64,000 nt of DNA, from positions 186,001 through 250,000 of the forward strand of contig CAWFER010000023.1 in the NCBI GenBank assembly GCA_963814805.1. The letters run 5' to 3'. The position numbers were made by a program, and so were the translations under genes. Numbering within the stretch: position 1 is the stretch's first letter; the number at the start of each line of letters is the position of its first letter. Below are positions 20,533-30,678 of the stretch, one piece after another. Source of the stretch: AP-15 sp963814805. GTDB lineage: Bacteria; Pseudomonadota; Alphaproteobacteria; ATCC43930; CGMCC-115725. A model generated the notes under the pieces. It ran no database searches. It was not told where the DNA came from and worked only from the letters and a program-made list of their open reading frames with translations.

Positions 20533-21664
20533 ATGACGAGCCTCAACCGCTACATCCTGCGTCAATGCTTCGGCGTCATGATCTTTGTCACCGCCGCGCT
20601 GAGCGCCGCGGTCTGGCTCACCCAATCGCTGCGGCTGATCGACCTGATGGTCAATCGCGGCTTGTCGATCGAGTTGTTTCTCTATCTGTCGGCGCTGATC
20701 CTGCCCCGCTTTATCGACGTCGTGCTGCCGATCGGCTTGTTCATCGCAGTGCTGTTCACCTTCAACCGGTTGATCGCGGAGAGCGAGCTCGTGGTCATGC
20801 GCGCGGCCGGGGTGAGCCCGCTGGCGCTGACCAGAGCGGTGCTGATCCTGGCGGCGATCGCCTTTGCCATTCTGATGAGCCTGTCGGCCTATGTGCTGCC
20901 GGTCGCCAACCGCGCCTTCGGCGATCTGCAGTTCGAAATCCGCAACCGCTTTGTCTCCAGCCTGATCCAGGAGGGCACCTTCACCACCGTTTCCGACAAG
21001 CTGACCTTTTATATCCGCAATCGCGAGGCCAATGGCGATGTTGTCGGTCTGCTGATCAACGATAGCCGCGACCCGCAGCATCCGGTTACGATCCTGGCTG
21101 AGCGCGCGGCTTTTGCCAACACGCCCTCCGGCCCGCGCATCATCATGGTCAACGGCGACCGCCAGCAATTCGACCCGCAGACGCGCAAGCTCTCGATCCT
21201 GACCTTCGCGCGCTATACCCTCGATCTCGACACCTTGCAGGATGCCCCGGTCGTGCGCTTTCGCGAGGCCCCGGAACGCTTTCTCCCCGATCTGTTTTTT
21301 CCGCCCAAGAGCTTGGATCGGGACCCGTTCCTGCGCCACACGCTTCATCATGGAGGCGCAGCAGCGCATCCTGGTGCCGCTCTCGGCGTTCAGCTTTGCG
21401 CTGATCCCGCTGGCCTGCTTGCTGCCCGGGGAATTCAACCGCAGAGGGCAGGCCAGGCGGGTCATTCTGGCGGTCGCCGCCGCCTTTCTGTTCGAAACGA
21501 TCGACCTCGGCGTCAACGATCTGGCTGCCCGGTACAGCACGGCGATCCCGCTGATGTACCTCGTCGACCTGTTGCCCTTTGTCCTCGGCGTCGCCGTGCT
21601 GACGCCTAGGCGCCTCAGGTTCGGCTGGCGCTGGCCGATCCTCGCCGGCGCTCGCGGTCGCTGA
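20533..21664 (+). CDS. lptF: LPS export permease LptF, one frameshift
   Basis: LptF with LptG forms the inner-membrane part of the LptB2FG ABC exporter that extracts LPS. The chosen ATG at 20533 gives TSLNRYILRQCFGVMIFVT, the usual amphipathic N-terminus and first helix. The periplasmic jellyroll (FTTVSDKLTFYIRNR) follows. Near 21340 one extra base (CCACACGC) moves homology to RFIMEAQQRILVPLSAFSFA and the last three helices, ending with TGA at 21662. It is followed by lptG after 11 bases. The gene should be essential, so the break is almost certainly an artefact. Confidence 0.9.
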
Positions 21665-21675
21665 AATCCGCGGCG

Positions 21676-22792
21676 ATGCCGAGACGCTTGCCGGTGCACC
21701 TCGCAAAAACCCTGTCCGCCTATATCGCCCGCCAGTTTTTCGGGTGGTTCTGCGGGGTCTTCGGGGTGATCGCGGTCATCACCTTTCTGGCCGATTATGT
21801 CGAGCTGATCCGCCGCGGCGGCGAGAAGCCGCGGGCGACCCTTGGGCGCTTGTTCGTGATGGCTCTGCTGCAGTCGCCGCAGACCGCGCAGGAAGCGCTG
21901 CCGTTCGCCGTGCTGTTCGGCACCATGCTCGCGTTCTGGCGGCTGACCCGCAACAACGAGCTGGTCGTGGCGCGGGCGGCCGGAGTCTCGGTCTGGCAAT
22001 TTCTGGTGCCAGCCGTTCTGGTGGCGCTGCTGGTCGGCATTTTCGCGGTAACGGTCTTCAATCCGATCGCCTCGGTGGCGGAGGCCAATTTCGAAAGGCT
22101 CGAGAGCAGCGTCTTCAATCAGGGGGCCGACAAGCTGTCGCTGTCGAGCGCCGGCTTGTGGTTGCGCCAGAGCGATGAGGCCGGCAACCAGATCATCATC
22201 CATGCCGGCCGGGTCGCGTCGCCCGACCTGGTCCTCAGCGATGTCACCCTGTTCTTTTTCAACGGCCTGACCCAATTTACCGCGCGCATCGATGCGCGCA
22301 CGGCACGGCTGGAACCCGGCGACTGGCTGATCCTGGACGGGGTGCGCTGGCGGCCGGACAAGCCGCCCCAATCGTTTTCGCCGCTGGCGCCTGCCCACCC
22401 AGCTGACCCTGCGCCGGATCGAGGAAAGCGTGGCGTCCCCGGACACGATATCGTTTTGGGAATTGCCGCGCTTCATCGCGTTGCTCGAGGAATCGGGCTT
22501 TTCGGCGCAACGCCATCGCCTGCATTACGACGTGCTGCTCGCGCGCCCGTTTCTGCTATGTGCGATGGTCCTGGTCGCGGCGATCTTCAGCCTGCGCATG
22601 CAGCGGCGCGGCGGGGTCACCGTTATGATCATCGGCGGCGTGGCTGCGGGGTTTTTTCTCTACGTCCTGTCCGACGTCATCTTTGCGCTGGGGATCTCGG
22701 CCAAGGTCCCGATCGTGCTCGCCGCCTGGACCCCGACCGGGGTTAGCCTGATCTTCGGCGCCACGACCCTGCTTCATCTGGAAGACGGTTGA
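21676..22792 (+). CDS. lptG: LPS export permease LptG, one frameshift
   Basis: Partner of LptF. The N-terminal part (LSAYIARQFFGWFCGVFGVI), the motif VVARAAGVSVWQFLVPAVL and the periplasmic domain (LWLRQSDEAGNQIIIHAG) are in one frame to about 22375. The C-terminal part (SPDTISFWELPRFIALLEES, then three hydrophobic helices and LLHLEDG) is in another, ending with TGA at 22790. The span of about 372 codons is normal. It overlaps the lptD start by four bases (ATGA), so the two are translationally coupled. Confidence 0.9.
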
Positions 22793-25169
22793 TGGGACAG
22801 GGGCGGGGCCTCGATCAGCGCCGGCTCGGCCCCTGCTCCCGTTTACGCCGGCGCCTCGCCGGCGCCCTGTTGGGCGCTGTTCGTCGCGGCCGCCGCCGCG
22901 GCTCCCGCCGACGCCCAGTTCAGCGCGGCCGGACCTTCGAAGCAGAATTCCAACGCACCGATCGTGGTTCGCGCCGACGAGATCGAATACGACCAGGATC
23001 TGGCGCTGACGATTGCCCGCGGGCACGTCGAAATCGCTCAGAACGGCGAGGTTCTGCTCGCCGACACGGTCACCTACAACCAGCGCACCGACACCATCAC
23101 CGCATCGGGCCACGTCAGCCTGTCGCAGCCGACCGGCGAGATTCTGTTCGCCGATTACATGGAGCTGCGCCGCGCCATGAATGACGGCTTTGCCAAGGAT
23201 GTGCGCATGCTGCTCGCCGACCGCTCGCGGCTGGCGGCCAACACCGCGCGCCTGACCAACGGGGTTCGCACCGAGCTGCGCCGCGCTGTCTACTCGCCCT
23301 GCGATTTGTGCCGCAACGACCCGAGCGCGCCGCCCGCATGGCAGATCGAGGCGCGCGAAATCGACCACGACAGGGAGCTGCACCTCGTCGAGTTTCGCGA
23401 CGCCACGATGGAGATCGACGGCTGGCCGGTATTCTACACGCCCTACATCTCGGCCCCCGACCCGACGGTCAAGCGCGCAACTGGGTTCCTGCCGCCTTCG
23501 TTCGGAAGCTCGACCTCGGTCGGCGAGCATGTGACCATTCCCTACTTTCTGGTGCTCGGACCGGACAAGGATCTGACCCTGGCGCCGCGCTTTACCACCA
23601 AAGCCGGACCGGTGCTGGGGACCGAGTACGAAGAACGCTTCGGCAATGGGATGATCGACGCCATCGGCAGCGTCAATTTCAGCGACCCCAACGTCAGCGG
23701 AGGAGACGACAAGCAGCTGCGCGGCAACATCAACGAGCACAGCGTCTTCGATCTCAACGAGAATTGGCGAACCGGGCTCGACCTGCAGCGCGTCTCCGAC
23801 CAGAACTATCTGCTGCAATTCGGCTTTGGCAACCCGCTGTTGAACGCCGAGATCAGCCGCGGTTACCTTGAAGGGTTCGGCGCGCGCTCGTCGACTGATG
23901 TCGACGCCTATGCTTTTCAGCCGCTGGTCACCGGCCTCAGCACCTCGACCCAGCCGATCGTGCTGCCGGTGATCAACCGCAACTGGCAAAGCCAGCCGGA
24001 CGAATTCGGCGGACGCTGGAACCTCAACGCCAATCTGTTGAACATCGTCCGCGCGGTCGGCACCCAGACCAAGCGCCTCTCGCTCGGCTCGCGAATGGGA
24101 GCGCAGCTTTCGCGACGGCATCGGCGGCCAGTACCTGTTTACCGCCAGCCTGCGCGGCGACGGCTACGCGGTCAACGATCTGAGCCCGATATCGAACCCC
24201 GACCTGCCCTCGGCGTATTTCCCGGTGAACGGAGCGCCGGCGATCGCGCCGATCGATCCGAACTTCGTCACTGGCCGCGCCTTCCCGCAGGTCGGGCTCA
24301 AATGGAGCTACCCGCTGATCCATCCCGGCCAAACCTTGACCCCGCTGATCGAGCCGATCGTCGGGGTCTATGCCGGACCCGACGGCGGCAATCAGCACAG
24401 GATCCCGGACGAGGACAGCCTGTCCTTCGACTACGACAATTCCTTGTTGTTCCGCCCCGACCGCCTGGCCGGCTATGATATCCTCGATACCGGCCAACGG
24501 GTCGATTACGGTGCCAAGCTCGGCCTTTACGACAGCTCGGGCGGCAGCTATCGGATGCTGGTCGGGCAAAGTTACCGGGCCGAGACCAACCCGTTTCTGC
24601 CGCCGGGCTCGGGCGCCGAGCAGCGGCTCTCCGATGTGGTCGGGCGGGTCGTGCTGTCGCCGAGCTCCTATCTCGATCTGATCTATCGTTTCCGCCTCGC
24701 CTCGAGCGATTTGAGCTTTCGCGAGCAGCAGGCCGCGATCAGCACCGGGCCGCAGAATCTGCGGGTCAGCGTCAACTACGTTCTGATCCCGGCGCAGCTC
24801 GCCAGCGATGTCGTGACCAACCCCGTCACCGGTCAGAACATCCTTTACGGCAAGCAGGAGCAGATCTCGTTTACGACAACGGCGAAGCTGACCCGCTATT
24901 GGTCGCTCCAAGGCAACGAGACGTTGAATCTGACCAACAGCTCCAATCTGGTCAACGGGGTGGCGACGCCGGAATCGAGCGGCTCCAGCCTCTATGCTTC
25001 GGTCTCGGCGATCTACCAGGATGAATGCATGGCGTTTGTCGGCTCGATAACCCAATCGGGGATTCGCAACGGCGCGGTCACGCCGGGCGTCGGCGTGCTG
25101 TTCAGCGTCGTGTTCAAAGATCTCGGGGAGGTCGGCGGCACCGTCGCAACGCTCGCCGGCGGCGGGTGA
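22789..25169 (+). CDS. lptD: LPS assembly outer-membrane protein LptD, two frameshifts
   Basis: LptD forms the outer-membrane barrel that inserts LPS. The signal peptide is visible only across a frame change near 22873 (RLRRRLAGALL then WALFVAAAAAAPADAQ). The OstA/LptA-like N-terminal domain follows (VVRADEIEYDQDLALTIARG, TITASGHVSL), then the LptD barrel domain (RRAVYSPCDLCRNDPSAPP, PVFYTPYISAPDPTVKR). Near 24090 the frame changes again, leading to ALFVTGRAFPQVGLKW-like strands and the C-terminal barrel ending LATLAGGG. About 793 codons in all, a usual length. Cysteines of the CDLC pair are present. Confidence 0.9.
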
Positions 25170-25347
25170 GCATGGCGATTTTACCTGGCTCCGATGTCGC
25201 GCGGCGCAGCCTTTCGCCTGGCTGCGACCGATCGCCAAAAGGACAACGCGATGCGCCAAGTTCGCCACGGACAGATGCGGTTTGGCGACAGCGCCGCTGC
25301 AGAAGTGTAAGATGCGGCATTCACTGGCGCCGCAGGAGTTGCCGATC

Positions 25348-26675
25348 GATGAAGACAATGCGCTGGTTTTGCGTAATCTTGTGTGTTTTCGGCGGCCTTG
25401 TGGGGGTATTGACGCCGGCCGGTGCGGCCTCGCCGCGGGCGCCGCTGCCGCCGGCGTCGCGCCCGCCCACCGGCCCATATCCCGAGATCCGCATCGCGGC
25501 GGTCGTCAACGACGAGGTGATCTCGGTTGCCGATCTCGCCTCGCGCATCAGAATGATCCTGCTGTCGACCGCCATTCCGGATACGCCGCAAGCGCGCCAG
25601 CGCCTCGCCGCGCAGGTGTTGCGGACCTTGATCGACGAGCGGCTGCAAATCGAGGAGGCGAAGCGCAAGAACATCACCGCCACCTCGGCCGAGGTGCAAA
25701 AGGCGATTTCCGCGATCGAGCGGCAGAACAACATGAAACCCGGCCAGCTCGACCAGGTTCTGAAGGCGAACGGCATCGAGCCCGATGCGCTGATCGAGCA
25801 GGTGACGGCGGCGATCGTATGGGCGAAAGCTGGTGCGCCAGCTCGCGGCCGACACCGACCCGGTGTCCGACGCCGAGGTCGACGAGACCTTGAAGCGGCT
25901 CAAGCAAGATCAGAACGAGCCGCAGAGCCGGGTCGCGGAAATTTTCCTGGCGGTCGACAACCCCCAGGATGATTCGCAAGTCCAGGCCTTGGCCGAACGG
26001 CTGATCGCGCAGATGAAGCAGGGCGCCCGGTTTTCCGCGGTGGCCCAGCAATTCTCGCAATCCGCGACCGCCGCCGTCGGCGGCGATATCGGCTGGATCG
26101 AGCCTGACGAACTCAGCCCGCCGCTGGCCAAGGCGGTCGCCCAGATGAGCCCGGGCGAGCTGTCCCCGCCGATCCGGACCCCCGCCGGCTACTACATCCT
26201 CCTGGTTCTCGACCGGCGCAACTACGGCGCCGCCGGCCCGGAGGACACCTTGCTGCACATCGTGCAGGTGGTCTTTCCGCTGCCGCCGCAGGCCAGCTCG
26301 GACGCGCGCCGCGCCGCCCTGATGCAGGCGGAAGCGGCCAGAACCAACGCGAAGACCTGCGCTGACATGTTGAAGATCGGTAGGGCGGAGGCGCCTCAGC
26401 TGTCGAGCGAGGGCGATTTGCGGCTCAGCCAGATCGCTCCGGCGATGCGCAGCCTGGTGCTTGGCCTCGGGGTCGAAAAACCTTCGGAGCCGATCATGCA
26501 GAAAAACGGCGTCGGCGTAATCATGGTCTGCAGCAAGACCGACACCGCCTCGAAACCGGTCGTCGAAACCCGCGATGCGGTGTACCAGACCCTGATGCGC
26601 GAGCGTCTCGACGCGCTGGCGCGCCGCTATATGCGCGACCTGCGGCGCAAGGCCTATGTCGATGTCCGGGTTTGA
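25348..26675 (+). CDS. surA: periplasmic peptidyl-prolyl isomerase/chaperone SurA, one frameshift
   Basis: SurA escorts outer-membrane proteins such as LptD. The ATG at 25348 has GGAG 12 bases upstream and opens a signal peptide (MRWFCVILCVFGGLVGVLTP, cleavage near AGA-AS). The N-terminal SurA domain (RIAAVVNDEVISVADLASRI) is followed by one extra A near 25826 (GCGAAAGCTGG), after which the parvulin domain resumes: EIFLAVDNPQDDSQV, FSQSATAAVGGDIGWIEPDE and SPGELSPPIRTPAGYYILLV. It sits between lptD and pdxA in the classic order. The 178 bases between lptD and surA hold nothing recognisable. Confidence 0.9.
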
Positions 26676-26680
26676 GCGTC

Positions 26681-27682
26681 ATGGCGCTGCCGCTCGCGCT
26701 GACCATGGGCGAACCCGCCGGGATCGGCGGCGAGATCGCGCTAAAGGCGTGGCTCGGCCGCGACCGGGGCATCCCCGCCTTCTACCTGATCGACGACCCG
26801 GACCGCCTCATGGCGCTGGCGGCCGATCTCGGATGGCCGGCGCCGGTTCGGCCGATCGATAGCCCGGCGCAGGCGTGCGAAATCTTTGCCGAGGCGCTGC
26901 CGGTGATGCCGATCGGCGCCGTGCTGCACGGGCGTTCCGGCCGCCCCGATCCGGCTGATGCGCGGGCCATCTTGGGTGCGATCGAGGCCGCCGTCGCCGA
27001 TGTCCGCGGCGGCCGGGCCGCGGCGCTCGTGACCAACCCAATCCACAAGGACAGCCTGTACCGCGCCGGGTTTCGCCACCCCGGCCACACCGAATACCTG
27101 GCCGAGCTCGCCGGCGAGGGTGCGACCCCGGTCATGATGCTGGTCTGCCCCGAGCTGCGCGTCGTCCCGGTCACGATCCACGTGGCCCTGCGACGGGCGA
27201 CCCAAAGCCTCACCGGCGCGGCGATCGTCGCCGCCGGCCGGATCGTCGCCGCTGCTCTGCGCCGGGATTTCGGGATCGCCGCCCCGGTCCTGGCGATCGC
27301 CGGGCTCAACCCGCATGCCGGCGAAGCGGGCGCGCTCGGCCGCGAGGAGATCGACATCATCGCCCCGGCCGTCGCAGTGCTGCAAGCGCTGGGGATCGAC
27401 GCGCGCGGCCCGCTGGCGGCCGACACGATGTTTCATGCCGAGGCGCGCCGATCGTATGACGCGGCCTTGTGCATGTATCACGACCAGGCGCTGATCCCGA
27501 TCAAGACCATCGATTTCGACGGCGGCGTCAACGTCACCCTGGGGCTGCCGTTTGTGCGCACCTCGCCGGATCACGGCACCGCCTTCGCGATCGCCGGGCG
27601 TGGCGTGGCGCGGGAGGGGAGCCTGGTAGCCGCCTTGCGGCTGGCCGCCGAAATGGCGGCGAGGCGGCAGGGTCCGCTCTGA
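26681..27682 (+). CDS. pdxA: 4-hydroxythreonine-4-phosphate dehydrogenase PdxA
   Basis: PdxA oxidises 4-phosphohydroxy-L-threonine in pyridoxal phosphate synthesis. The 333-residue protein is intact, with the N-terminal LALTMGEPAGIGGEI signature, the NPIHKDSLYRAGFRHPGHTE substrate loop and the metal-binding HDQALIPIKTIDFDGG motif near the C-terminus. The ATG at 26681 is used; a TTG at 26672 overlapping the surA stop (TTGA) is an alternative that adds three residues. From this gene rightward the window is largely free of frameshifts. Confidence 0.95.
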   Translation: MALPLALTMGEPAGIGGEIALKAWLGRDRGIPAFYLIDDPDRLMALAADLGWPAPVRPIDSPAQACEIFAEALPVMPIGAVLHGRSGRPDPADARAILGAIEAAVADVRGGRAAALVTNPIHKDSLYRAGFRHPGHTEYLAELAGEGATPVMMLVCPELRVVPVTIHVALRRATQSLTGAAIVAAGRIVAAALRRDFGIAAPVLAIAGLNPHAGEAGALGREEIDIIAPAVAVLQALGIDARGPLAADTMFHAEARRSYDAALCMYHDQALIPIKTIDFDGGVNVTLGLPFVRTSPDHGTAFAIAGRGVAREGSLVAALRLAAEMAARRQGPL

Positions 27683-27683
27683 A

Positions 27684-28529
27684 GTGGAGGCGCCGGCGCC
27701 GGCTCTTCTGCCGCCGCTGCGCGAGGTCATCGCCCGATACGGGATCGCGGCCCAGCGGCGGCTCGGGCAGAACTTCCTGCTCGACCTCAACCTGACGGCG
27801 AAGATCGCCCGCGCCGCAGGATCGCTGAACGAGACCACGGTCGTCGAGATCGGCGCCGGGCCCGGTGGTCTGACGCGCGCGCTGCTGGCTGGAGGCGCCC
27901 GCCGCGTCGTCGCCGTCGAACGCGATCCGCGCTGCCTCGCGGCTCTGGCCGAGCTCGCCGCCGCCTATCCCGGGCGTCTCGAAGTTGTCGCCGGCGATGC
28001 GCTAAGGCTGGACCCGGCCGGGCTCGCGCCGCCGCCGCGCAAGATCGTCGCCAATCTGCCCTACAACATCGCCACCGCATTGCTGCTCGGCTGGCTCGAC
28101 CGGATCGGCGAGTTCGACAGCCTGACCCTGATGTTCCAGCGCGAGGTGGCGCTGCGCCTCGTCGCGGCGCCGCGGACGAAATCCTATGGAAGGCTATCGG
28201 TGTTGACGCAATGGCTGGCCGAGCCGCGCCTGTTGTTCGATTTGCCGGCCCGCGCCTTCACCCCGCCGCCCAAGGTGGTGTCGAGCGTGGTCGCGATCGC
28301 GCCCCGCTCCGCCCCGCTGGCCGCGGCGGCCAAGTCCGTGCTCGAACGGGTCACCGCCGCCGCCTTTGGTCAGCGCCGCAAGATGCTGCGGTCGAGCCTC
28401 GAATCGCTCGGGGTCCCGGTTGCGGGATTGCTCGAGCGCGCCGGGGTGGCGCCGACGGCGCGGGCGGAGGAACTGTCGATCCCCGAATTCTGCGCGCTCG
28501 CCCGCGCCGTGGAGCAGCAGGTCGGCTGA
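27684..28529 (+). CDS. rsmA: 16S rRNA (A1518/A1519-N6)-dimethyltransferase RsmA/KsgA
   Basis: RsmA dimethylates two adenines in helix 45 of 16S rRNA; loss gives kasugamycin resistance. The 281-residue ORF starts at GTG two bases after the pdxA stop. Visible motifs are GQNFLLDLNLTAKIA near the N-terminus, SAM-binding VVEIGAGPGGLTRALL, and the catalytic NLPYNIATALL. The C-terminal helical domain ends with LSIPEFCALARAVEQQVG. It closes the lptD-surA-pdxA-rsmA run; the 171 bases after it hold no gene. Confidence 0.96.
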   Translation: MEAPAPALLPPLREVIARYGIAAQRRLGQNFLLDLNLTAKIARAAGSLNETTVVEIGAGPGGLTRALLAGGARRVVAVERDPRCLAALAELAAAYPGRLEVVAGDALRLDPAGLAPPPRKIVANLPYNIATALLLGWLDRIGEFDSLTLMFQREVALRLVAAPRTKSYGRLSVLTQWLAEPRLLFDLPARAFTPPPKVVSSVVAIAPRSAPLAAAAKSVLERVTAAAFGQRRKMLRSSLESLGVPVAGLLERAGVAPTARAEELSIPEFCALARAVEQQVG

Positions 28530-28700
28530 CCGCATCCGCCAAGTGATAGGTTGCCTTGGGCCGGGTGGGCCGGAGCTGGCGGATCGTCGCCCAAAGTGAA
28601 ACCAGTCGCGGGCAGGCTCGTTTCGCATATCGGGTCGACCCATATCAGGCCTTGGCCCGATCCTTGCCATCGCCACCGATTATCTGCTTCGGAGATTTCG

Positions 28701-28968
28701 ATGCCCGATCCGTTTTCGTCCGATCTCCTCGACAAGAGGCACGCTTATTGGCGCGCCGCGTACTACCCTTCGGTCGGGCAGATCTATCTGAAGGATAACC
28801 CGCTACTCGATACCCCTCTCAACCTGAAGGATATCAGACCGCGGCTGCTTTGGGGAACAACGACGGGACTATCGGGAGGAAGGCGCCGCCACGCCCCCCT
28901 TCGACATGGTCGTACTGAACAATCTCGACCGCTATCCTCGTGAGAGCGGCGTTGTTCAGGCTTGCCCG
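28701..28968 (+). pseudogene. phosphoketolase remnant: N- and C-terminal ends joined by a large internal deletion
   Basis: An ATG at 28701 with GGAG upstream opens about 50 codons matching the N-terminus of Xfp-type D-xylulose 5-phosphate/fructose 6-phosphate phosphoketolase (HAYWRAAYYPSVGQIYLKDN, then RPRLLWGTTTGL). Immediately after, in the +1 frame, comes sequence from the protein's C-terminal region (DYREEGAATPPFDMVVLNN, LDRY). A full enzyme has about 790 residues, so some 2 kb is missing. The C-terminal piece runs without a stop into the ackA frame. Xfp-ackA is a known operon: phosphoketolase makes acetyl phosphate, which acetate kinase uses. The enzyme cannot function here. Confidence 0.82.
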
Positions 28969-30159
28969 ATGACCGACCTCGAACCCCGGCCGGTGCTGGC
29001 GCTGAACAGCGGCTCATCCTCGCTCAAATTCGGCCTGTACCGCGTCGGCTCGGCGCGGACCGAGGAGCTGCTTTCCGGCGAGGCCGAGGCGATCGGCGAT
29101 GCAACCGGCAGGTTTTCCGCGCAGAATTCGCGGGGAGACGTCCTGGCCTCCGAAACCGCACCCATTCCGACCCAGCGCGAAGCGGTCATCCGCGTCGGGC
29201 GGCTTCTGGCCGAAAGCGGGATGCCGGCGCCTGGCGCTGTCGGGCATCGCATCGTGCATGGCGGGCCACAGCTGCTGCAGCACTGCCTGATCGATGACGC
29301 GGTGCTGCAAAAGCTCGAAGCGGCCACGGCTTTTGCCCCACTGCATACGCCGCCGGCGCTGGCGGTCATCCGCTTTGCGCGCGAGCATTTCGCCGAGCTG
29401 CCGCAGGCGGCGTGCTTTGACACCGCCTTTCACGCCGGTTTGCCGGAAGTGGCCCGTGTATTGCCGATCGCCAAGGAATTGCGAGGGCAGGGCATCCGAC
29501 GCTACGGCTTTCACGGGCTTTCGTGCAAATCGATCGTGCATCAGCTGGCGACCGATCTAGGGGACCGGCTGATCGTCGCCCATCTCGGCAACGGCGCCAG
29601 CATCACCGCGGTCAAAGCGGGACGGTCGATCGACACCAGCATGGGCCTGACCCCGACCGGCGGGGTCATCATGGGCACGCGCAGCGGCGATCTCGACCCC
29701 GGGGTTCTGGTCTATCTGATGCGCGAAATGCAGTTCGATGCGGCGATGCTCGAGGAGCTGGTCGATCGCCGTTCCGGCCTCCTGGGAATTTCCGGCGTCG
29801 GCAGCGATATGCGCACCTTGCACGAGGCCGCTCGAGCCAGCCCCGATGCGCGTCTGGCGGTCGACATGTTCTGCTACTCGGTGCGCAAGGAGCTGGCCGC
29901 GATGGCCGCGGCGCTCGACGGCGTCGACCAGGTGGTCTTTACCGGCGGCATCGGCGAACACGACGCCGAAGTCCGCGCGGCGGTCTGCGCCAGCCTGTCG
30001 TGGATCGGCATCAAGCTTGACGACGCGAGAAACCAGACCGCGGACAACCCGGTCAGCGCTGCCGGATCGCGCTGCACGGTGCAGGTGATCGCCTCGCAGG
30101 AGGACCAGCAGATCGCCCGCCATACCGCGGCGCTGACCCAAACCGCGCGACAAGGATGA
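28969..30159 (+). CDS. ackA: acetate kinase
   Basis: AckA interconverts acetyl phosphate plus ADP with acetate plus ATP. Intact, 396 residues from ATG 28969: LALNSGSSSLKFGLYRV (phosphate-binding P1), GHRIVHGG, FDTAFHAGLPE, FHGLSCKSIV and the signature GRSIDTSMGLTPTGG with GTRSGDLDPG. The frame is open upstream to 28906 through the phosphoketolase remnant, so an in-frame longer protein is possible, but the ATG at 28969 starts where the family starts. It overlaps the next gene by four bases. With phosphoketolase deleted, its acetyl phosphate source would have to be another enzyme. Confidence 0.95.
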   Translation: MTDLEPRPVLALNSGSSSLKFGLYRVGSARTEELLSGEAEAIGDATGRFSAQNSRGDVLASETAPIPTQREAVIRVGRLLAESGMPAPGAVGHRIVHGGPQLLQHCLIDDAVLQKLEAATAFAPLHTPPALAVIRFAREHFAELPQAACFDTAFHAGLPEVARVLPIAKELRGQGIRRYGFHGLSCKSIVHQLATDLGDRLIVAHLGNGASITAVKAGRSIDTSMGLTPTGGVIMGTRSGDLDPGVLVYLMREMQFDAAMLEELVDRRSGLLGISGVGSDMRTLHEAARASPDARLAVDMFCYSVRKELAAMAAALDGVDQVVFTGGIGEHDAEVRAAVCASLSWIGIKLDDARNQTADNPVSAAGSRCTVQVIASQEDQQIARHTAALTQTARQG

Positions 30160-30542
30160 TCCGGAATTTTAGCGACCATGCCGCCAATGAGCGCACGTTC
30201 CTCGCTTGGGTGCGCACCGCCATCGCGGTCATGGCCTTCGGCTTCCTGGTCGAAAAATTCGACCTGTTCCTGGAGTTCGCGATCCCGTCCGTGACCGGCC
30301 GCAAAATCTCGCTGCCAGGGCAGAGCTTTGGCAACATAGCCGGGTTGGCGTTGATCGTCCTCGGCACCGCCATGGTCGGCCTTGCGGCTGCCCGCTTTCT
30401 GATCACCGCGAAAAACATCGACCGCCCGGAGCAGTACCCCGGCGCCGGTTCGCGCATCGATGTCGGCCTCGCTGCCCTGCTGGTCCTGCTCGGCGGCGCT
30501 CTGTTCCTCTATCTGTCGCATGCCTTGGTCGCGAGGCTCTGA
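30156..30542 (+). CDS. DUF202 family inner-membrane protein (YidH-like)
   Basis: 128 residues with the DUF202 N-terminal signature NERTFLAWVRTAIAVMAFGF and three predicted membrane segments (about residues 20-40, 62-82 and 100-122). The family's function is unknown. The start ATG overlaps the ackA stop (ATGA), so it is the tail of the xfp-ackA operon. Confidence 0.87.
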   Translation: MIRNFSDHAANERTFLAWVRTAIAVMAFGFLVEKFDLFLEFAIPSVTGRKISLPGQSFGNIAGLALIVLGTAMVGLAAARFLITAKNIDRPEQYPGAGSRIDVGLAALLVLLGGALFLYLSHALVARL

Positions 30543-30678
30543 GCAAAGTCGACAGACATCAGCCCTTGCGCTGCAAGCGGACCGTCTCACAAAGGGGAAA
30601 GCGCATCTCGACCGCCGGCAAAAGTTCGGATAGGCCTTCGCATGAGCGGGTCGTAGGCTTCGGGGCCTGAGAGGACGG

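Noticed and set aside
20140..22476. 778-codon minus-strand ORF across pepA start, lptF and lptG
   Set aside because: Covers three real genes on other frames or strands; Gln/Arg/Asp-rich shadow.
28906..28968. ackA start at 28906
   Set aside because: The extra residues are the phosphoketolase C-terminal remnant; the family N-terminus begins at ATG 28969.
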